From Aquabacterium sp. CECT 9606 (lineage in GTDB: Bacteria > Pseudomonadota > Gammaproteobacteria > Burkholderiales > Burkholderiaceae_C): 64,000 bases of DNA. Within the stretch, counting starts at the first letter, position 1. The number at the start of each line of letters is the position of its first letter. The position numbers were made by a program, and so were the translations under genes. The notes under the pieces were generated by a model, which searched no databases, was not told the DNA's origin, and saw nothing but the letters and a program-made list of their open reading frames with translations. Where the stretch lies: NCBI RefSeq assembly GCF_918741295.1, contig NZ_CAKKNB010000002.1:1030174-1094173 (forward strand), given 5' to 3'. Positions 26,938-37,321 of the stretch are shown here, in pieces.

Positions 26938-28182
26938 ATGAAGAAGATGAAGTTGGTGATGGTGGGCAACGGCATGGCGGGTGTCCGCACTCTGGAAGAG
27001 CTGCTCAAGGTGGCCCCTGATCTGTACGAGATCACGGTGTTCGGCGCCGAGCCGCATCCCAACTACAACCGCATCATGTTGTCGCCTGTGTTGGCCGGCG
27101 AGCAGACAGTGGATGAGATCATCCTCAACTCGCTGGCCTGGTATGCCGAGCACGGGATCACGCTGCACCTGAACAAGAAGGTCACCAGCATCAATCGAAA
27201 GAAGCGCCTGGTGACGGCCGAAGACGGCACCGAGGCCGAGTACGACCGATTGCTGATCGCCACGGGCTCCAACCCCTTCATCCTTCCCGTGCCGGGTAAC
27301 GACCTGAAGGGCGTGATTGCCTACCGCGACATTGCCGACACGAACACAATGATCGAGACGGCCGCCACGCACCAGCACGCCGTGGTGATCGGCGGCGGCC
27401 TGTTGGGCTTGGAAGCGGCCAATGGACTGATGCTGCGCGGCATGAGCGTGACGGTGGTGCACATCGCGCCTTGGCTGATGGAACGCCAGCTGGACGATGT
27501 GGCCGCCAAGCTGCTGCAGAAATCGCTGGAAGAGCGCGGCTTGAAGTTCATGATTGGCGCGCAGACGCAAGAGCTGGTGGGCAATGCCGACGGGCGCGTG
27601 CAATCGGTCAAGTTCAAGGATGGCACCGAGGTGCTGGCCGACCTGGTGGTCATGGCTGCGGGTGTTCGGCCCAATACTCAGTTGGCCGAGAAGATCGGCC
27701 TGCACTGCAACCGCGGCATCGTCGTCAACGACACCATGCAGACGGTGACCGACCCACGCGTGTACTCCGTGGGCGAGTGCGCAGCACACCGGGGCATCGC
27801 TTACGGCCTGGTCGCCCCTTTGTTTGACCAAGGCAAGGTGTGCGCCAACCACCTGGCCATGCACGGCATCGGGCGTTACCTGGGCTCGCAGGTGTCCACC
27901 AAGCTCAAGGTCACGGGCATCGATCTGTTCTCGGCGGGTGATTTCATGGGCGGGGAAGGCACGGAAGAAATCCTCTTGTCGGACCCGTTTGGCGGTGTCT
28001 ATAAAAAATTGGTGCTGCGCGACAACAAGTTGATTGGCGCCTGCCTGTATGGCGACACGGCCGATGGCAGCTATTACTTCAAGCTGATCCGCGAAGGGCA
28101 TTGCGTGGCGGGTGTGCGCGATTGGCTGATGTTCGGCGAGGCCCGCGTGGGCCTGCAGGAAGCCATTTCAAGCGGCGCGTGA
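26938..28182 (+). CDS. NirB-type FAD/NAD(P)H oxidoreductase half, stand-alone
   Basis: A 414-residue protein that matches only the N-terminal flavoprotein half of assimilatory nitrite reductase NirB (about 850 residues). It has an FAD motif (VMVGNGMAGVRTLEELL), a NAD motif (AVVIGGGLLGLEAANGL), and VYSVGECAAHRGIAYGLVAP. The [2Fe-2S] and sirohaem/[4Fe-4S] half is absent. The reading frame closes cleanly and the next gene is on the other strand. It may pass electrons from NADH to a separate reductase. It shares the nitrate-responsive operon with the transporter (GAAGGAG ribosome site). Confidence 0.88.
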   Translation: MKKMKLVMVGNGMAGVRTLEELLKVAPDLYEITVFGAEPHPNYNRIMLSPVLAGEQTVDEIILNSLAWYAEHGITLHLNKKVTSINRKKRLVTAEDGTEAEYDRLLIATGSNPFILPVPGNDLKGVIAYRDIADTNTMIETAATHQHAVVIGGGLLGLEAANGLMLRGMSVTVVHIAPWLMERQLDDVAAKLLQKSLEERGLKFMIGAQTQELVGNADGRVQSVKFKDGTEVLADLVVMAAGVRPNTQLAEKIGLHCNRGIVVNDTMQTVTDPRVYSVGECAAHRGIAYGLVAPLFDQGKVCANHLAMHGIGRYLGSQVSTKLKVTGIDLFSAGDFMGGEGTEEILLSDPFGGVYKKLVLRDNKLIGACLYGDTADGSYYFKLIREGHCVAGVRDWLMFGEARVGLQEAISSGA

Positions 28183-28881
28183 TGCTCCGCCTGAGGATTG
28201 GTTGAACTGGGTGTGGGTGGCCTTGACGAAGGCGTTCTTGCCGCTCTTGAAACGCTTCACGCAATTGGGGTTCTGCACGGTTTCCAGGAAGGCCGCGGAG
28301 AGGTGATATTCCTTCGTGTCCAGGCCCATTTCGGCGACCGCGTTCCTGAAGCCCGCTGAGCTGCCCATGGCGGTGAAGAAAACATCATCGATGTAGGTGG
28401 TGGGCCAGGTGCTGAGCGGCTCGTTCAAGGACTTCTCGCAATTGGTCTTGTCGGTCGCGTGGTAGTTGCGGCACACGGATGGGCGCACCGGGTAGATCGA
28501 GCAGCTGTTGTCGACCAGGAAAGGGCAGGCATCACGCAAGGACAGCCGCGTTTCTTCGCTCACGCCTTTGCGCTTGGCCACGTACTTGATCACCCTTTGG
28601 ATTGTGTCGCGCAGCTGGTCGGGTTTGAAATGCCGGAACACGTGAGCGTGGATTTCGAAAACCTCAACGGGCAGCGCCACGACATCAAACTGCCGGCAGC
28701 AGTGGCTGCAACCCTTGTCGCAGGCCAATGCCTGAGGTGCGGCTTGGATGGCGGTGTTCACGCGGGCGTCATGCCGAGCGTAGAACCTGACCACGGCCTC
28801 TCGCACGGTGTTTGATTGGAGGTCTTGCCACGCCTGTGCGAATTCAGGTCGTGCATGCTCCAGCATCCGTTCTTCAGACAT
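28168..28881 (-). CDS. YkgJ family cysteine-cluster protein
   Basis: A 237-residue protein with the YkgJ zinc/iron-chelating pattern: CDKGCSHCCRQFDV, then CPFLVDNSCSIYPVRPSVCRNY. Its function is unknown. The start at 28881 (MSEERM) is the more usual choice over an ATG five codons upstream. It overlaps the convergent nirB-like gene by 15 bases. Confidence 0.88.
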   Translation of the reverse strand: MSEERMLEHARPEFAQAWQDLQSNTVREAVVRFYARHDARVNTAIQAAPQALACDKGCSHCCRQFDVVALPVEVFEIHAHVFRHFKPDQLRDTIQRVIKYVAKRKGVSEETRLSLRDACPFLVDNSCSIYPVRPSVCRNYHATDKTNCEKSLNEPLSTWPTTYIDDVFFTAMGSSAGFRNAVAEMGLDTKEYHLSAAFLETVQNPNCVKRFKSGKNAFVKATHTQFNQSSGGASRAA

Positions 28882-28986
28882 CACCAACCCTCTCATCCCT
28901 TGATTTAATGGACGAGATTTTTAACTCCGATTTTCGGAAAGGGCTTGCCTGGCTTGTTTTCTAAAAGTTAAAAAAGATCACAAATG

Positions 28987-30279
28987 TTAACGGGCCGCCG
29001 CGGGTTGCTGGCCCCACCAGTCGAGCACGCCTTGGCCCGCGGCTTTGCCAGTGGCCATGCTGGCCGTGAGCAGGTAGCCACCTGTGGGCGCCTCCCAGTC
29101 CAGCATCTCGCCAGCGCAGAACACGCCAGGAATGGACGGCAACATTTGCTGAGTGGTCAGTGATTCGAAGCGCACGCCGCCCGCGGTGCTGATGGCTTCG
29201 TCGATGGGGCGTGCCGCAGCCAAGGTGACTGGCAGGGCCTTGAGCAGTTGTGCCAGTTGCACCGGATCGGCCAGTTGTGCGGGTGTCAGCACTTCGTGCA
29301 GCCACGCCATCTTCACGCCCTGGATGCCCAGGCAGCTTTTCAGGTGCGTGGACAGGCTGCGCGTGCCGCGTGGGCGCTTGGTCTCGGTCAGCACTTGCTC
29401 GGGCGTGTGCGAGGGCAGCAGGTCCAGGTGGACGGTGGCCGAGCCCTGGGTTTCAATCGCATCGCGGATGCGGGCCGAGAAGGTGTAGACCAAGCTGCCT
29501 TCGATGCCGCTGAAGGTGAGCACGAACTCGCCTTGCTGGCGGTGCGTTTGGGCTTGGGCATCGGTGAAGCTCATCGCCACGGGCTTGATGGGGTGGCCGG
29601 CAAAGCGGTCGCGCAGGTGCTCGCTCCAGCCGGTGCGGCCGGGGGCGGTGGGGGCCACGTCGAAACCGCAGTTGGACGGCTTGAGCGGGGCGATCTCGGC
29701 ACCGCGCGCTTGCAGCCAGGGCACCCAGGCGCCATCGGAGCCCAGCCGGGCCCAGCTGGCACCGCCCAGCGCGAGCACAGTGGCGTCGGCGCTTTGGCGC
29801 ACTTCGCCTTGCGGTGAGGTGAACAGCAGCGAGCCGTCATCAGCCCAGCCTTGCCAACGGTGGCGCATGTGGAAGCGCACGCCGGCTTCACGAAGGCGGT
29901 GCAGCCAGGCGCGCAACAAGGGCGCGGCCTTCAGGTCCTTGGGGAAGACGCGGTTGGACGTGCCCACGAAGGTCTCGATGCCCAGGGCCTGGGCCCAATC
30001 GCGCAGGGCTTGCGGGTTGAAGTCGTTGATCAGCGGGGTGAGGGCTTCGCGGCGCTCGGCGTAGCGGCCCAGGAAATAGTCGAGGGGTTCGGCGTGCGTG
30101 AGGTTGAGGCCGCCTTTGCCGGCCAGCAGGAATTTGCGGCCTACCGAGGGCATGGCGTCGTACACGTCAACTTGCGCGCCCCCTGCCGCCAGGGTTTCAG
30201 CGGCCATCAGGCCAGCCGGGCCACCCCCGATGACGATGACGTGCGGGGCTTTGGCTGGGGATGGAGTGGGCGTGGACAT
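28987..30279 (-). CDS. HI0933-like NAD(P)/FAD flavoprotein (TIGR03862 type)
   Basis: A 430-residue flavoprotein with the FAD motif VIVIGGGPAGLMAAETLAAG and the family segments GRKFLLAGKGGLNLTH and FVGTSNRVFPKDLKAAPLLRAW. The C-terminus has GVFCAGEMLDWEAPTGGY and the glycine-rich FAD-binding end. It belongs to the HI0933/YhiN group, whose reaction is unknown. The start at 30279 (MSTPTP) is preferred over an upstream ATG. It lies 69 bp after the carboxylase gene on the same strand but is probably not functionally linked. Confidence 0.88.
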   Translation of the reverse strand: MSTPTPSPAKAPHVIVIGGGPAGLMAAETLAAGGAQVDVYDAMPSVGRKFLLAGKGGLNLTHAEPLDYFLGRYAERREALTPLINDFNPQALRDWAQALGIETFVGTSNRVFPKDLKAAPLLRAWLHRLREAGVRFHMRHRWQGWADDGSLLFTSPQGEVRQSADATVLALGGASWARLGSDGAWVPWLQARGAEIAPLKPSNCGFDVAPTAPGRTGWSEHLRDRFAGHPIKPVAMSFTDAQAQTHRQQGEFVLTFSGIEGSLVYTFSARIRDAIETQGSATVHLDLLPSHTPEQVLTETKRPRGTRSLSTHLKSCLGIQGVKMAWLHEVLTPAQLADPVQLAQLLKALPVTLAAARPIDEAISTAGGVRFESLTTQQMLPSIPGVFCAGEMLDWEAPTGGYLLTASMATGKAAGQGVLDWWGQQPAAAR

Positions 30280-30348
30280 GGCAGGCAGACGCGGGGCGGG
30301 TGCCCCTGGGATCGAAAACAACCGCGCAGTGTCGCACGCCGCCTCGAT

Positions 30349-33300
30349 TCAGGCCATCACCACGACATCCTGCCCGGCCGTGACGCCGCCGCCTTCCCTG
30401 CAGCGCACTTGCAGCACGGTGCCATCACAAGGGGCCAGCACAGGGAACTCCATTTTCATGGATTCGACCACGGCCAGGGTCTGGCCTTCCAGCACTTTGG
30501 TGCCTTCGGCCACCAGCACCTTCCAGACGCTGCCCGGCACCGGGCTGGCCACCGCGCGCGCGCCTGGGGGCAGGGCTTGCTCGTCCGCAGACGTGTTGAC
30601 ATCGAGTTCGCTCAGGCTGCCATCCTGGCCGCTGGCCTTCCAGCGTTCGCGCTCGGCATCGAAGGCTGCTTGCTGCCGCGATTTGAAGGCGGTGATGCTG
30701 GGCGCCTCGTCGGCCAGGAAGCGTTGGTAGCCGGCCAGGCTGAATTGGCCATGCTCGATCTTGAGCTTGAAGCGACCGGCGGGGAAGTCGCGGCGCAATT
30801 GCAGCAGCGCTTCTTCGCCCACGGGGTAGAAGCGGATCTGGTCGAAGAAGCGCAGCAGCCATGGCTTGCCGGCTTCGAAGTCCATGGCGCCGCTGCGTTC
30901 GTCGCGCCAGCGGTTCCACATCTGGATGGTGCGGCCCACGAACTGGTAGCCGCCAGGGCCTTCCATGCCGTAGACGCACATGTAGGCGCCGCCGATGCCC
31001 ACGGCGTTCTCGGGCGTCCAGGTGCGTGCGGGGTTGTACTTGGTGGTGACGAGGCGGTGGCGCGGGTCCAGCGGCGTGGCCACGGGGGCGCCCAGGTACA
31101 CGTCGCCCAGGCCCATGACGAGGTAGCTGGTGTCGAAGACGATGCGCTTGACGTCGTCGATGCTGTCCAGGCCGTTGATGCGGCGGATGAACTCGATGTT
31201 GCTGGGGCACCAGGGCGCGTCTGCTCGCACCGATTGCATGTACTTCTCGATGGCGAGTTTGGTGGCGCTGTCGTCCCACGACAAGGGCAGCCAGACGGTG
31301 CGCGTTGGCACGACGATGTCATCGGTGCTGCCGAGTTGTTCGTCGGCCTGCTTCAAGGCACTGAGCAGTTCAACGCGTGGCAGCACACACGGATCGAAGT
31401 GGACCTGCAGTGATCGGATGCCGGGCGTCATGTCGATGATGCCGGGCAACTCGCCCGCGTCGCGGCGCGCTTGCAGCCAGGCCATCAGCGCGTGCACGCG
31501 GAAGCGCAGGGTGAGGTCCAGCACCAGGGGGCCGAACTCGATCAGCAGGTAGCGGTCCCCGGCCTGGCGGATGCACAGGGCGGGTTGTTCGCCCTGCGGG
31601 GTGGTTTGGGCGGCGCGTTGGTGGATGATGGGCGACAGGGTGCTGGCGACCTCATCAGGTGGCACGCCTTGGGGCAAGGCTGGCAACGGGCCGGTGCCAG
31701 CCAGCCAGGCTTCTTGCGCCTCGAGCAAAGTTTGGGCTTGCTTGGCGCTCAAGGCCTGGAAGCGGATGGTGTCGCCGGGCTTGAGCTGGCCCAGCTTCCA
31801 GCGCTCTGCGGCCACGACCACAGCCGGGCAGACGAAACCACCCAGGCTGGGGCCATCGGGGCCAAGGATGACGGGCATGTCGCCGGTGAAGTCGATGGCG
31901 CCGATGGCATAGGCGTTGTCGTGGATGTTGGAGGGGTGCAGGCCCGCCTCGCCACCATCGGTGCGCGCCCAGTGGGGTTTGGGGCCGATGAGGCGCACGC
32001 CGGTGCGGCTGGAGTTGTAGTGCACCTGCCAGTCGGTGGCGAAGAAGGTGGCGATGTCGTCCAGCGTGAAGAAGTCAGGCGCGCCGTGCGGGCCGTAGAG
32101 CACGCCGATGTCCCATTGCCGGGCCAGTGCGGGAACGGGGCCTTGGCGTGGGGTCGGGGCTTGGGCCTCGGAGGGCCAGACGTGCAGCAGATCGCCGGTG
32201 CGCAAGGTGCGGCCAGCGTGGCCGCCGAACTGGCCCAGGGTGAAGGTGCTGCGGCTGCCCAAGTACAAAGGCACGTCCAGGCCGCCTTGCACGGCCAGGT
32301 AGCTGCGGGTACCGGGCAGGCCTGGGGGCACGGCACCGAGCTTGAGCGTTTGGCCGGTCTGAACGGACATGGCCTGGTTCAAGGGCAGGGCGATGCCATC
32401 CAGCGTCGCGGTCATCGGCGCGCCGCTGAGCGCGATCACCAGGTCGTCATGAAATCGCAGCGTGGGGCCGGACAGCGTGCACTCCAAAGCGGCAGCATGG
32501 GGTTGGTTGCCGACCAGTTGATTGGCCAGGCGCAGGTGCAGGTCGTCCATCGGGCCGGAGGGCGGCACGCCCACGTCCCAATGGCCTTGGCGGCCGGGCC
32601 AGTCTTGCACGGTGGTCTGCACGCCGGGTTCCAGCACTTCAAACGCATGCGGGTGCCAGGCGAGTTGCGAGAGGGTCTTGGTGATGACCTGGCCCTGAGC
32701 GAAGACGCTGGACGCAGTGACGGCGCGCAGGTAGCGCAGGTTGGTCTCGATGCCCGCCAGGCGGGTGTTGGCCAAGGCTCGCTGCAACTTGGCGACGGCC
32801 TGCTCGCGCGTGTCGGCGGTGACGATCAGTTTGCCGATCATCGGGTCGTAGTGCGGAGGCACGTCGGTGCCGGTGTCGACCCAGGTGTCCACGCGCACAT
32901 CGGTGGGGAAGACCACTTCGGTCAGCACGCCCGCGCTGGGCTGGAAGTTGCGTGAGGGGTCTTCGGCGTAAAGGCGAACCTGGATCGAGGCGCCTTTGGG
33001 TTCGGGCGCCTGCAAGTTGAGTTGATCGCCGCGCGCCAGGCCCACCATCCATTCGACCAGATCAACGCCGGTGACCTGCTCGGTCACGCCATGCTCCACT
33101 TGCAGGCGCGTGTTGACTTCGAGGAAGTAGAAGGTCCCGGTGTCGGCGTCGAGCACGTATTCCACCGTGCCGGCGGAGCGGTAGTTGACGGCCTGGCCCA
33201 GGCGCACAGCGGCTTTCAATAGCGCATCGCGCGTCGCGGGCTTCAAGTGGGGCGCGGGCGTTTCTTCAATGACTTTCTGGTTGCGGCGTTGGGCCGAGCA

Positions 33301-33981
33301 ATCACGCTCACCCAGAGCCACCACGTGGCCGCGTCCATCCCCGAACAGCTGCACTTCGATGTGGCGTGCGTGTTCGACGAACTTCTCCAGGAACAAGCCA
33401 GCATCCTTGAAGTTGGACCGGGCCAGGCGTTCGACGGCTTCATAGGCCGCATCCAGCTCGGCCTGGTTGCGCACCAGGCGCATGCCGATGCCACCGCCGC
33501 CAGCCGTGCTCTTCAGCATCACCGGGTAGCCAATGCGCTCGGCTTGCACCCGTGCATCGGCCGCATCGTTCAGCAGATCACTGCCGGGCAACAGGGGCAC
33601 ATCGTGTTGCTGCGCCAGTTCGCGCGCGGTGTGCTTCAAACCAAAGGCGCGCATCTGCCCGCCGGTGGGGCCGATGAAGGCGATGCCCGCTTGCTCGCAG
33701 GCGTCGGCGAAGCCGGGGTTCTCCGACAGGAAGCCGTAGCCTGGGTGGATGGCGCCCGCGCCGGTGGCACGCGCAGCGGCGAGGATGCGGTCCACATCCA
33801 GATAGCTCTGCGCGGCAGGCGCGGGGCCGATGCACACGCTGGCATCGGCCATGGCCACGTGGCGCGCGTCGGCGTCGGCCTCGGAGTACACGGCGACGGA
33901 GCGCAAGCCCATCTTGCGCAGGGTGCGGATGATGCGGCAGGCGATGGCGCCGCGGTTGGCGATCAGGACGGTGTCGAACAT
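30349..33981 (-). CDS. Urea/guanidine carboxylase, biotin-dependent
   Basis: A 1210-residue enzyme with four parts in order. These are a biotin carboxylase ATP-grasp module ([20 protein letters not shown], then [13 protein letters not shown]), a KipA/KipI-like allophanate-hydrolase-fold pair (about 480-1000), the urea carboxylase linker, and a biotinyl domain with VVESMKMEF, the biotin Lys near 1176. Annotated urea carboxylases that sit behind guanidine-I riboswitches prefer guanidine and make carboxyguanidine, so guanidine is the likely substrate here. This is inferred from context. It is the last gene of a five-gene operon. No allophanate hydrolase gene follows. Confidence 0.93.
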   Translation of the reverse strand: MFDTVLIANRGAIACRIIRTLRKMGLRSVAVYSEADADARHVAMADASVCIGPAPAAQSYLDVDRILAAARATGAGAIHPGYGFLSENPGFADACEQAGIAFIGPTGGQMRAFGLKHTARELAQQHDVPLLPGSDLLNDAADARVQAERIGYPVMLKSTAGGGGIGMRLVRNQAELDAAYEAVERLARSNFKDAGLFLEKFVEHARHIEVQLFGDGRGHVVALGERDCSAQRRNQKVIEETPAPHLKPATRDALLKAAVRLGQAVNYRSAGTVEYVLDADTGTFYFLEVNTRLQVEHGVTEQVTGVDLVEWMVGLARGDQLNLQAPEPKGASIQVRLYAEDPSRNFQPSAGVLTEVVFPTDVRVDTWVDTGTDVPPHYDPMIGKLIVTADTREQAVAKLQRALANTRLAGIETNLRYLRAVTASSVFAQGQVITKTLSQLAWHPHAFEVLEPGVQTTVQDWPGRQGHWDVGVPPSGPMDDLHLRLANQLVGNQPHAAALECTLSGPTLRFHDDLVIALSGAPMTATLDGIALPLNQAMSVQTGQTLKLGAVPPGLPGTRSYLAVQGGLDVPLYLGSRSTFTLGQFGGHAGRTLRTGDLLHVWPSEAQAPTPRQGPVPALARQWDIGVLYGPHGAPDFFTLDDIATFFATDWQVHYNSSRTGVRLIGPKPHWARTDGGEAGLHPSNIHDNAYAIGAIDFTGDMPVILGPDGPSLGGFVCPAVVVAAERWKLGQLKPGDTIRFQALSAKQAQTLLEAQEAWLAGTGPLPALPQGVPPDEVASTLSPIIHQRAAQTTPQGEQPALCIRQAGDRYLLIEFGPLVLDLTLRFRVHALMAWLQARRDAGELPGIIDMTPGIRSLQVHFDPCVLPRVELLSALKQADEQLGSTDDIVVPTRTVWLPLSWDDSATKLAIEKYMQSVRADAPWCPSNIEFIRRINGLDSIDDVKRIVFDTSYLVMGLGDVYLGAPVATPLDPRHRLVTTKYNPARTWTPENAVGIGGAYMCVYGMEGPGGYQFVGRTIQMWNRWRDERSGAMDFEAGKPWLLRFFDQIRFYPVGEEALLQLRRDFPAGRFKLKIEHGQFSLAGYQRFLADEAPSITAFKSRQQAAFDAERERWKASGQDGSLSELDVNTSADEQALPPGARAVASPVPGSVWKVLVAEGTKVLEGQTLAVVESMKMEFPVLAPCDGTVLQVRCREGGGVTAGQDVVVMA

Positions 33982-33991
33982 GGTGTGGGTC

Positions 33992-34639
33992 TCAGTCCCA
34001 GATCAGGAATTGCGCGGGGGTGGGGTTGTAGGCGTTGCAGGGGTTGTTGAGCTGCGGGCAGTTGGACACCAGCATCAGGATGTCCATCTCGGCGTGCAAT
34101 TCCACGTACTTGCCGGGGCCCGACACGCCGTCTTCGAACTTCAAGCCGCCATCCGGTGTCACCGGCACGTTCATGAAGAAGTTGACGTTGGGCACCAGGT
34201 CGCGTTTGCCCAGGCCGATGTCGGCGTGCTGAAGCGCGATCAGGTAGTTGTCGCGGCAGCTGTGCATGAACTTCTTCTGCAAGGCGTAGCGCACGGTGTT
34301 GCTCTCGGCCGCACAGGCACCGCCCAGCGTGTCATGGCGGCCGCAGGTGTCGGCCACGATGGTGAGCATGGGGCGCGCTTCGCTGCTCATCAGCACCGTG
34401 CCGGTGGTCAGGTAGATGCCGCCTTGCGACAGCATGGTGTCGGTGGCGCTGTAGTGCTCGGCCGGGTCTTGCGCGTTGTAGAAGATCACGTCGACGGCCT
34501 GGTTGCCTTCCAGGTCGACGATGCGCAAGGTCTGGCCTTGCTTGATCTCCAGCAGGTAAGGCTCACCCGAGGGCAGCTTGTGGTTCAGCACGGCGCGCTC
34601 GGCTTGCAAGGCGCTTTCCTGGAGGCGGATGGCGGTCAT
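33992..34639 (-). CDS. Urea-carboxylase-associated protein 2 (DUF1989)
   Basis: A 215-residue DUF1989-type protein. Family relatives form the two-subunit carboxyguanidine deiminase (CgiA/CgiB) that removes ammonia from carboxyguanidine to give allophanate. Typical blocks are [29 protein letters not shown] and [16 protein letters not shown], with Cys and His residues suited to metal binding. It is spaced 10 bp from the carboxylase and 18 bp from the partner gene, all on one strand. I leave the cgi subunit letter open. Confidence 0.9.
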   Translation of the reverse strand: MTAIRLQESALQAERAVLNHKLPSGEPYLLEIKQGQTLRIVDLEGNQAVDVIFYNAQDPAEHYSATDTMLSQGGIYLTTGTVLMSSEARPMLTIVADTCGRHDTLGGACAAESNTVRYALQKKFMHSCRDNYLIALQHADIGLGKRDLVPNVNFFMNVPVTPDGGLKFEDGVSGPGKYVELHAEMDILMLVSNCPQLNNPCNAYNPTPAQFLIWD

Positions 34640-34657
34640 GGTGTGGCGTCCTTCAGC

Positions 34658-35461
34658 TCAGAGGTACAGCATGTCGGCGTTGTGGATGGCGCGGGCGCAC
34701 TCGGGGCGGAAGGTGCGGCAGAAGTCGTCCTTGAAGGCGGGGCCGCTGCGCCAGGCGGCCAGGCCGATCTTCTTGGGCGCGTAGGCCTTCGATGGATCCA
34801 GCGGGTGCGGCGCGGTCGAGAAGGCGATCAAGGTGTCCATGTCAAAGCGCAGTTGCACGGCGCCGCCAGCCTTGGCGTGGCTTGGTGCGAACTGGAAGCG
34901 GCCCTCTTCATCGACGCTGACCTTGCTGAAGAAGTTGACCGGCGCGATCAGGTCGCGGCGGCTCAGGCCGTGCTTGCCGATCTCGATCAACAGGCCATCT
35001 TTGCCGCTGCGGTACATGGCGTTGCGGTGCGTGTCGAAGCTGCGCTCGCCATACTGCTGCTTCAATCGCTCGGCATCCAGCAGGCCGCCCATGGGGTCGT
35101 GCCAGCCCACGGTGTCCAGCGTGATGCTGGCCAGTGATCGCCCCATGTCGCTCATCAGCACGTGGCCGCGCGTGTAGTGCGCGGTGTGCTGCGCCTTGAG
35201 CGAATCGGGCATGTTGTAACGCTCCAATTTTTCACGGGCTGAATACAGCACCATGCTGAGGTTGGCGCCGTCTTCCAGTGCCACCATGCGCAGGCTGCTG
35301 CCGCGCGGCATCACGTAAGACCAATGGCCGCCGCCGGGCACGATCTCGGACCACATCACTTTGGATTCGTCCAGATCGGGTGCGAAGCGCTTCCACAGCG
35401 CGGGCACATCCACGGGGTCGGCCACGCTGGGATTGCGGGGGATCTCGGTGAAGCTTTCCAT
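34658..35461 (-). CDS. Urea-carboxylase-associated protein 1 (DUF1989)
   Basis: A 267-residue DUF1989-type protein, paralogous to the downstream protein and its probable heteromeric partner in carboxyguanidine deimination. Key segments are IVPGGGHWSYVMPRGSSLR, GWHDPMGGLLDAE, RRDLIAPVNFFSKVSVD and the late GPAFKDDFCRTFRPECARAI. The start at 35461 is backed by GAAGGAG 11 bases upstream. Operon order and spacing match known riboswitch-controlled guanidine operons. Confidence 0.9.
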   Translation of the reverse strand: MESFTEIPRNPSVADPVDVPALWKRFAPDLDESKVMWSEIVPGGGHWSYVMPRGSSLRMVALEDGANLSMVLYSAREKLERYNMPDSLKAQHTAHYTRGHVLMSDMGRSLASITLDTVGWHDPMGGLLDAERLKQQYGERSFDTHRNAMYRSGKDGLLIEIGKHGLSRRDLIAPVNFFSKVSVDEEGRFQFAPSHAKAGGAVQLRFDMDTLIAFSTAPHPLDPSKAYAPKKIGLAAWRSGPAFKDDFCRTFRPECARAIHNADMLYL

Positions 35462-35496
35462 GCTCAAGGCTCCTTCTTCCTGAATCAACGTCTGAG

Positions 35497-36372
35497 TCAA
35501 TGTGAGGACGCGCCCGAGGCCACGTCCTGGGCCGACTTGCACAACTGGTCCAGCAGTTCGAAGTCGGTCTTCATGCCCGAGGTCTCGCGGATGCGGTCCA
35601 GCAGCAGGCGCTTGAGCTGCAAGAACTCGGGCGACAGCTTCATGGCCTGCTCGCGGATCAAAGGCAGCGGGACCGAGTGGATCGAGTCGATGCGGCCCGG
35701 CCGCGGTGCCATCAGCACCACGCGGTGGCCCAGGTACATGGCCTCTTCCACGTCGTGTGTGACAAAGACGATGGTGGTGCGCTCGAGCTTGTGCACGTGC
35801 ATGATCAGGTCGTGCATGACCTCGCGCGTTTGCGCGTCCAGAGCGCCAAAGGGTTCGTCCATCAGGATGATCGGCGGCTTGCTCATCAGCGCCCGCGCAA
35901 TGGCCACGCGCTGCTGCATGCCCCCCGACAACTCGCTGGGGTAGGACTTGGCCACGTGCGTCAGGCCCATCAAGCGAAGCAGCGCATCGGCGCGGCCGGC
36001 GGCGTTCTCCACGTCATTGCTGGTGCGGCCGTCGGTGTGGGTCTTCAATTGCCGGCAGAATTTGATGTTGTCCTGCACCGTGAGCCACGGGTAGAGGCTG
36101 TAATGCTGGAAGACCATGGCGCGGTCGGGCCCCGGCCCATGGATGGGCTGGCCGCTCACGCGCACGGCGCCTTGGCTGTGCGTTTCCAGCCCGGCAATGG
36201 TGCGCAAGAGCGTGGACTTGCCGCAGCCTGACGCACCCACCAGGGTCACGAACTCGTTGGGCGTGATGTGCAGGTTGATGTCCTGCAGCGCCGGGCCCTT
36301 GGCGCCCGGGTAGGTTTTGAAAAGGCCCTGGCATTCGATGCCCACGGACAAGGGCGGCGGGAAGGTGCTCAT
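35497..36372 (-). CDS. ABC transporter ATPase, taurine/nitrate type
   Basis: A 291-residue ATP-binding subunit with Walker A (GASGCGKST), Q-loop (MVFQHYSLYPW), signature (LSGGMQQR), Walker B (IILMDEPFGALDAQ) and the switch His (VTHDVEEA). It resembles the SsuB/TauB/NrtD group and works with the adjacent permease. In this operon it probably serves uptake of guanidine or a related compound. No substrate-binding protein is encoded in the operon. It lies four bases from the permease stop. Confidence 0.95.
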   Translation of the reverse strand: MSTFPPPLSVGIECQGLFKTYPGAKGPALQDINLHITPNEFVTLVGASGCGKSTLLRTIAGLETHSQGAVRVSGQPIHGPGPDRAMVFQHYSLYPWLTVQDNIKFCRQLKTHTDGRTSNDVENAAGRADALLRLMGLTHVAKSYPSELSGGMQQRVAIARALMSKPPIILMDEPFGALDAQTREVMHDLIMHVHKLERTTIVFVTHDVEEAMYLGHRVVLMAPRPGRIDSIHSVPLPLIREQAMKLSPEFLQLKRLLLDRIRETSGMKTDFELLDQLCKSAQDVASGASSH

Positions 36373-36376
36373 GGTC

Positions 36377-37264
36377 TTAACCTCGGACGTGCAGCCACGG
36401 GAAAGCCTTGCGGTGCGCGAGGCGGAACATCTGGTCGATCAGCAGGCCGATCAAGCCGATCAGCAAGATGCCGGCAAAGATCTTGTCGGTCTGCAGAAAG
36501 CGCTGGGCCTTCAAGATGGCGTAGCCCAGGCCCGAGTTGGCGGCCACCAGTTCGGCCACCACCAGGTAGGTCCAGGCCCAGCCCATGGTGATGCGCAAGG
36601 TGTCCAGCAGTGCGGGCTTCACCGAAGGCACGATCACCTTCTCCAGAATCTCGATTCGCGTGGCGCCCATGGTCTGCGCGGCCTCGATCTGCGGCAGCGG
36701 CACGCGGCGCACGTCCTCGGCCACCATCAGCACCATCTGGAAGAAGGTGCCAATGAAGATGATGGCGATCTTGGCGCCCTCATCAATGCCCACCCACACC
36801 ATCACCAGCGGCACGAAGGCCACGGCGGGCATGTAGCGCACGAAGTCCATCAAGGGCTCCAGCAAAGCCTGCACTGAGCGCCAGGTGCCGATGAACAAGC
36901 CCAGCGGGATCGCGATCAGCGCCGACAAGGCCCAGCCCACCACCACGCGCATCACGCTGATGCCCATGTCGCCCACCAGCCCATCGGCCCACCAGGCTTT
37001 GGTGCGTTCAAGCACCAGCGAAGGCCCAGGGAGGAAGACCGGGTCCAACGTGCCCATGGCGGCCAGCACGGCCCACAGCAGCAGCGGAACGATCAGGCCG
37101 ACGCAGGCCAGCGCCCAGTAGATAGACGAAGGGATGGCCTGGCGGATGGCCCACAGGCTGGGCGCCGAGGTGTTGGGCAAGGGTGCTGTCAGCGCCTTGA
37201 TCGCGGCGACCGCAACCAAGGCGCTGAGCACTGAACGCTTGAGTGAGGGCAAAACACGGCGCAT
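36377..37264 (-). CDS. ABC transporter permease, taurine/nitrate type
   Basis: A 295-residue inner-membrane permease of the SsuC/TauC group. It has about six helices and the coupling-loop pattern EAAQTMGATRIEILEKVIVPS. It is the first gene after the guanidine-I riboswitch. In many related operons a periplasmic binding protein comes first, but none fits in the 58 bp between riboswitch and start codon. The start at 37264 has GGAG eight bases upstream. An N-terminal extension of about 50 residues before the first permease helix is Pro- and Ala-rich and looks unusual. Confidence 0.92.
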   Translation of the reverse strand: MRRVLPSLKRSVLSALVAVAAIKALTAPLPNTSAPSLWAIRQAIPSSIYWALACVGLIVPLLLWAVLAAMGTLDPVFLPGPSLVLERTKAWWADGLVGDMGISVMRVVVGWALSALIAIPLGLFIGTWRSVQALLEPLMDFVRYMPAVAFVPLVMVWVGIDEGAKIAIIFIGTFFQMVLMVAEDVRRVPLPQIEAAQTMGATRIEILEKVIVPSVKPALLDTLRITMGWAWTYLVVAELVAANSGLGYAILKAQRFLQTDKIFAGILLIGLIGLLIDQMFRLAHRKAFPWLHVRG

Positions 37265-37321
37265 GGTTGGCTCCAAGGCTGGGACAAAGACGTGACGAGA
37301 GAACACTTCAGCAATCGAAGC

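Noticed and set aside
29851..32955. Two long plus-strand frames over the carboxylase gene
   Set aside because: They are antisense shadows of the carboxylase and the flavoprotein gene.
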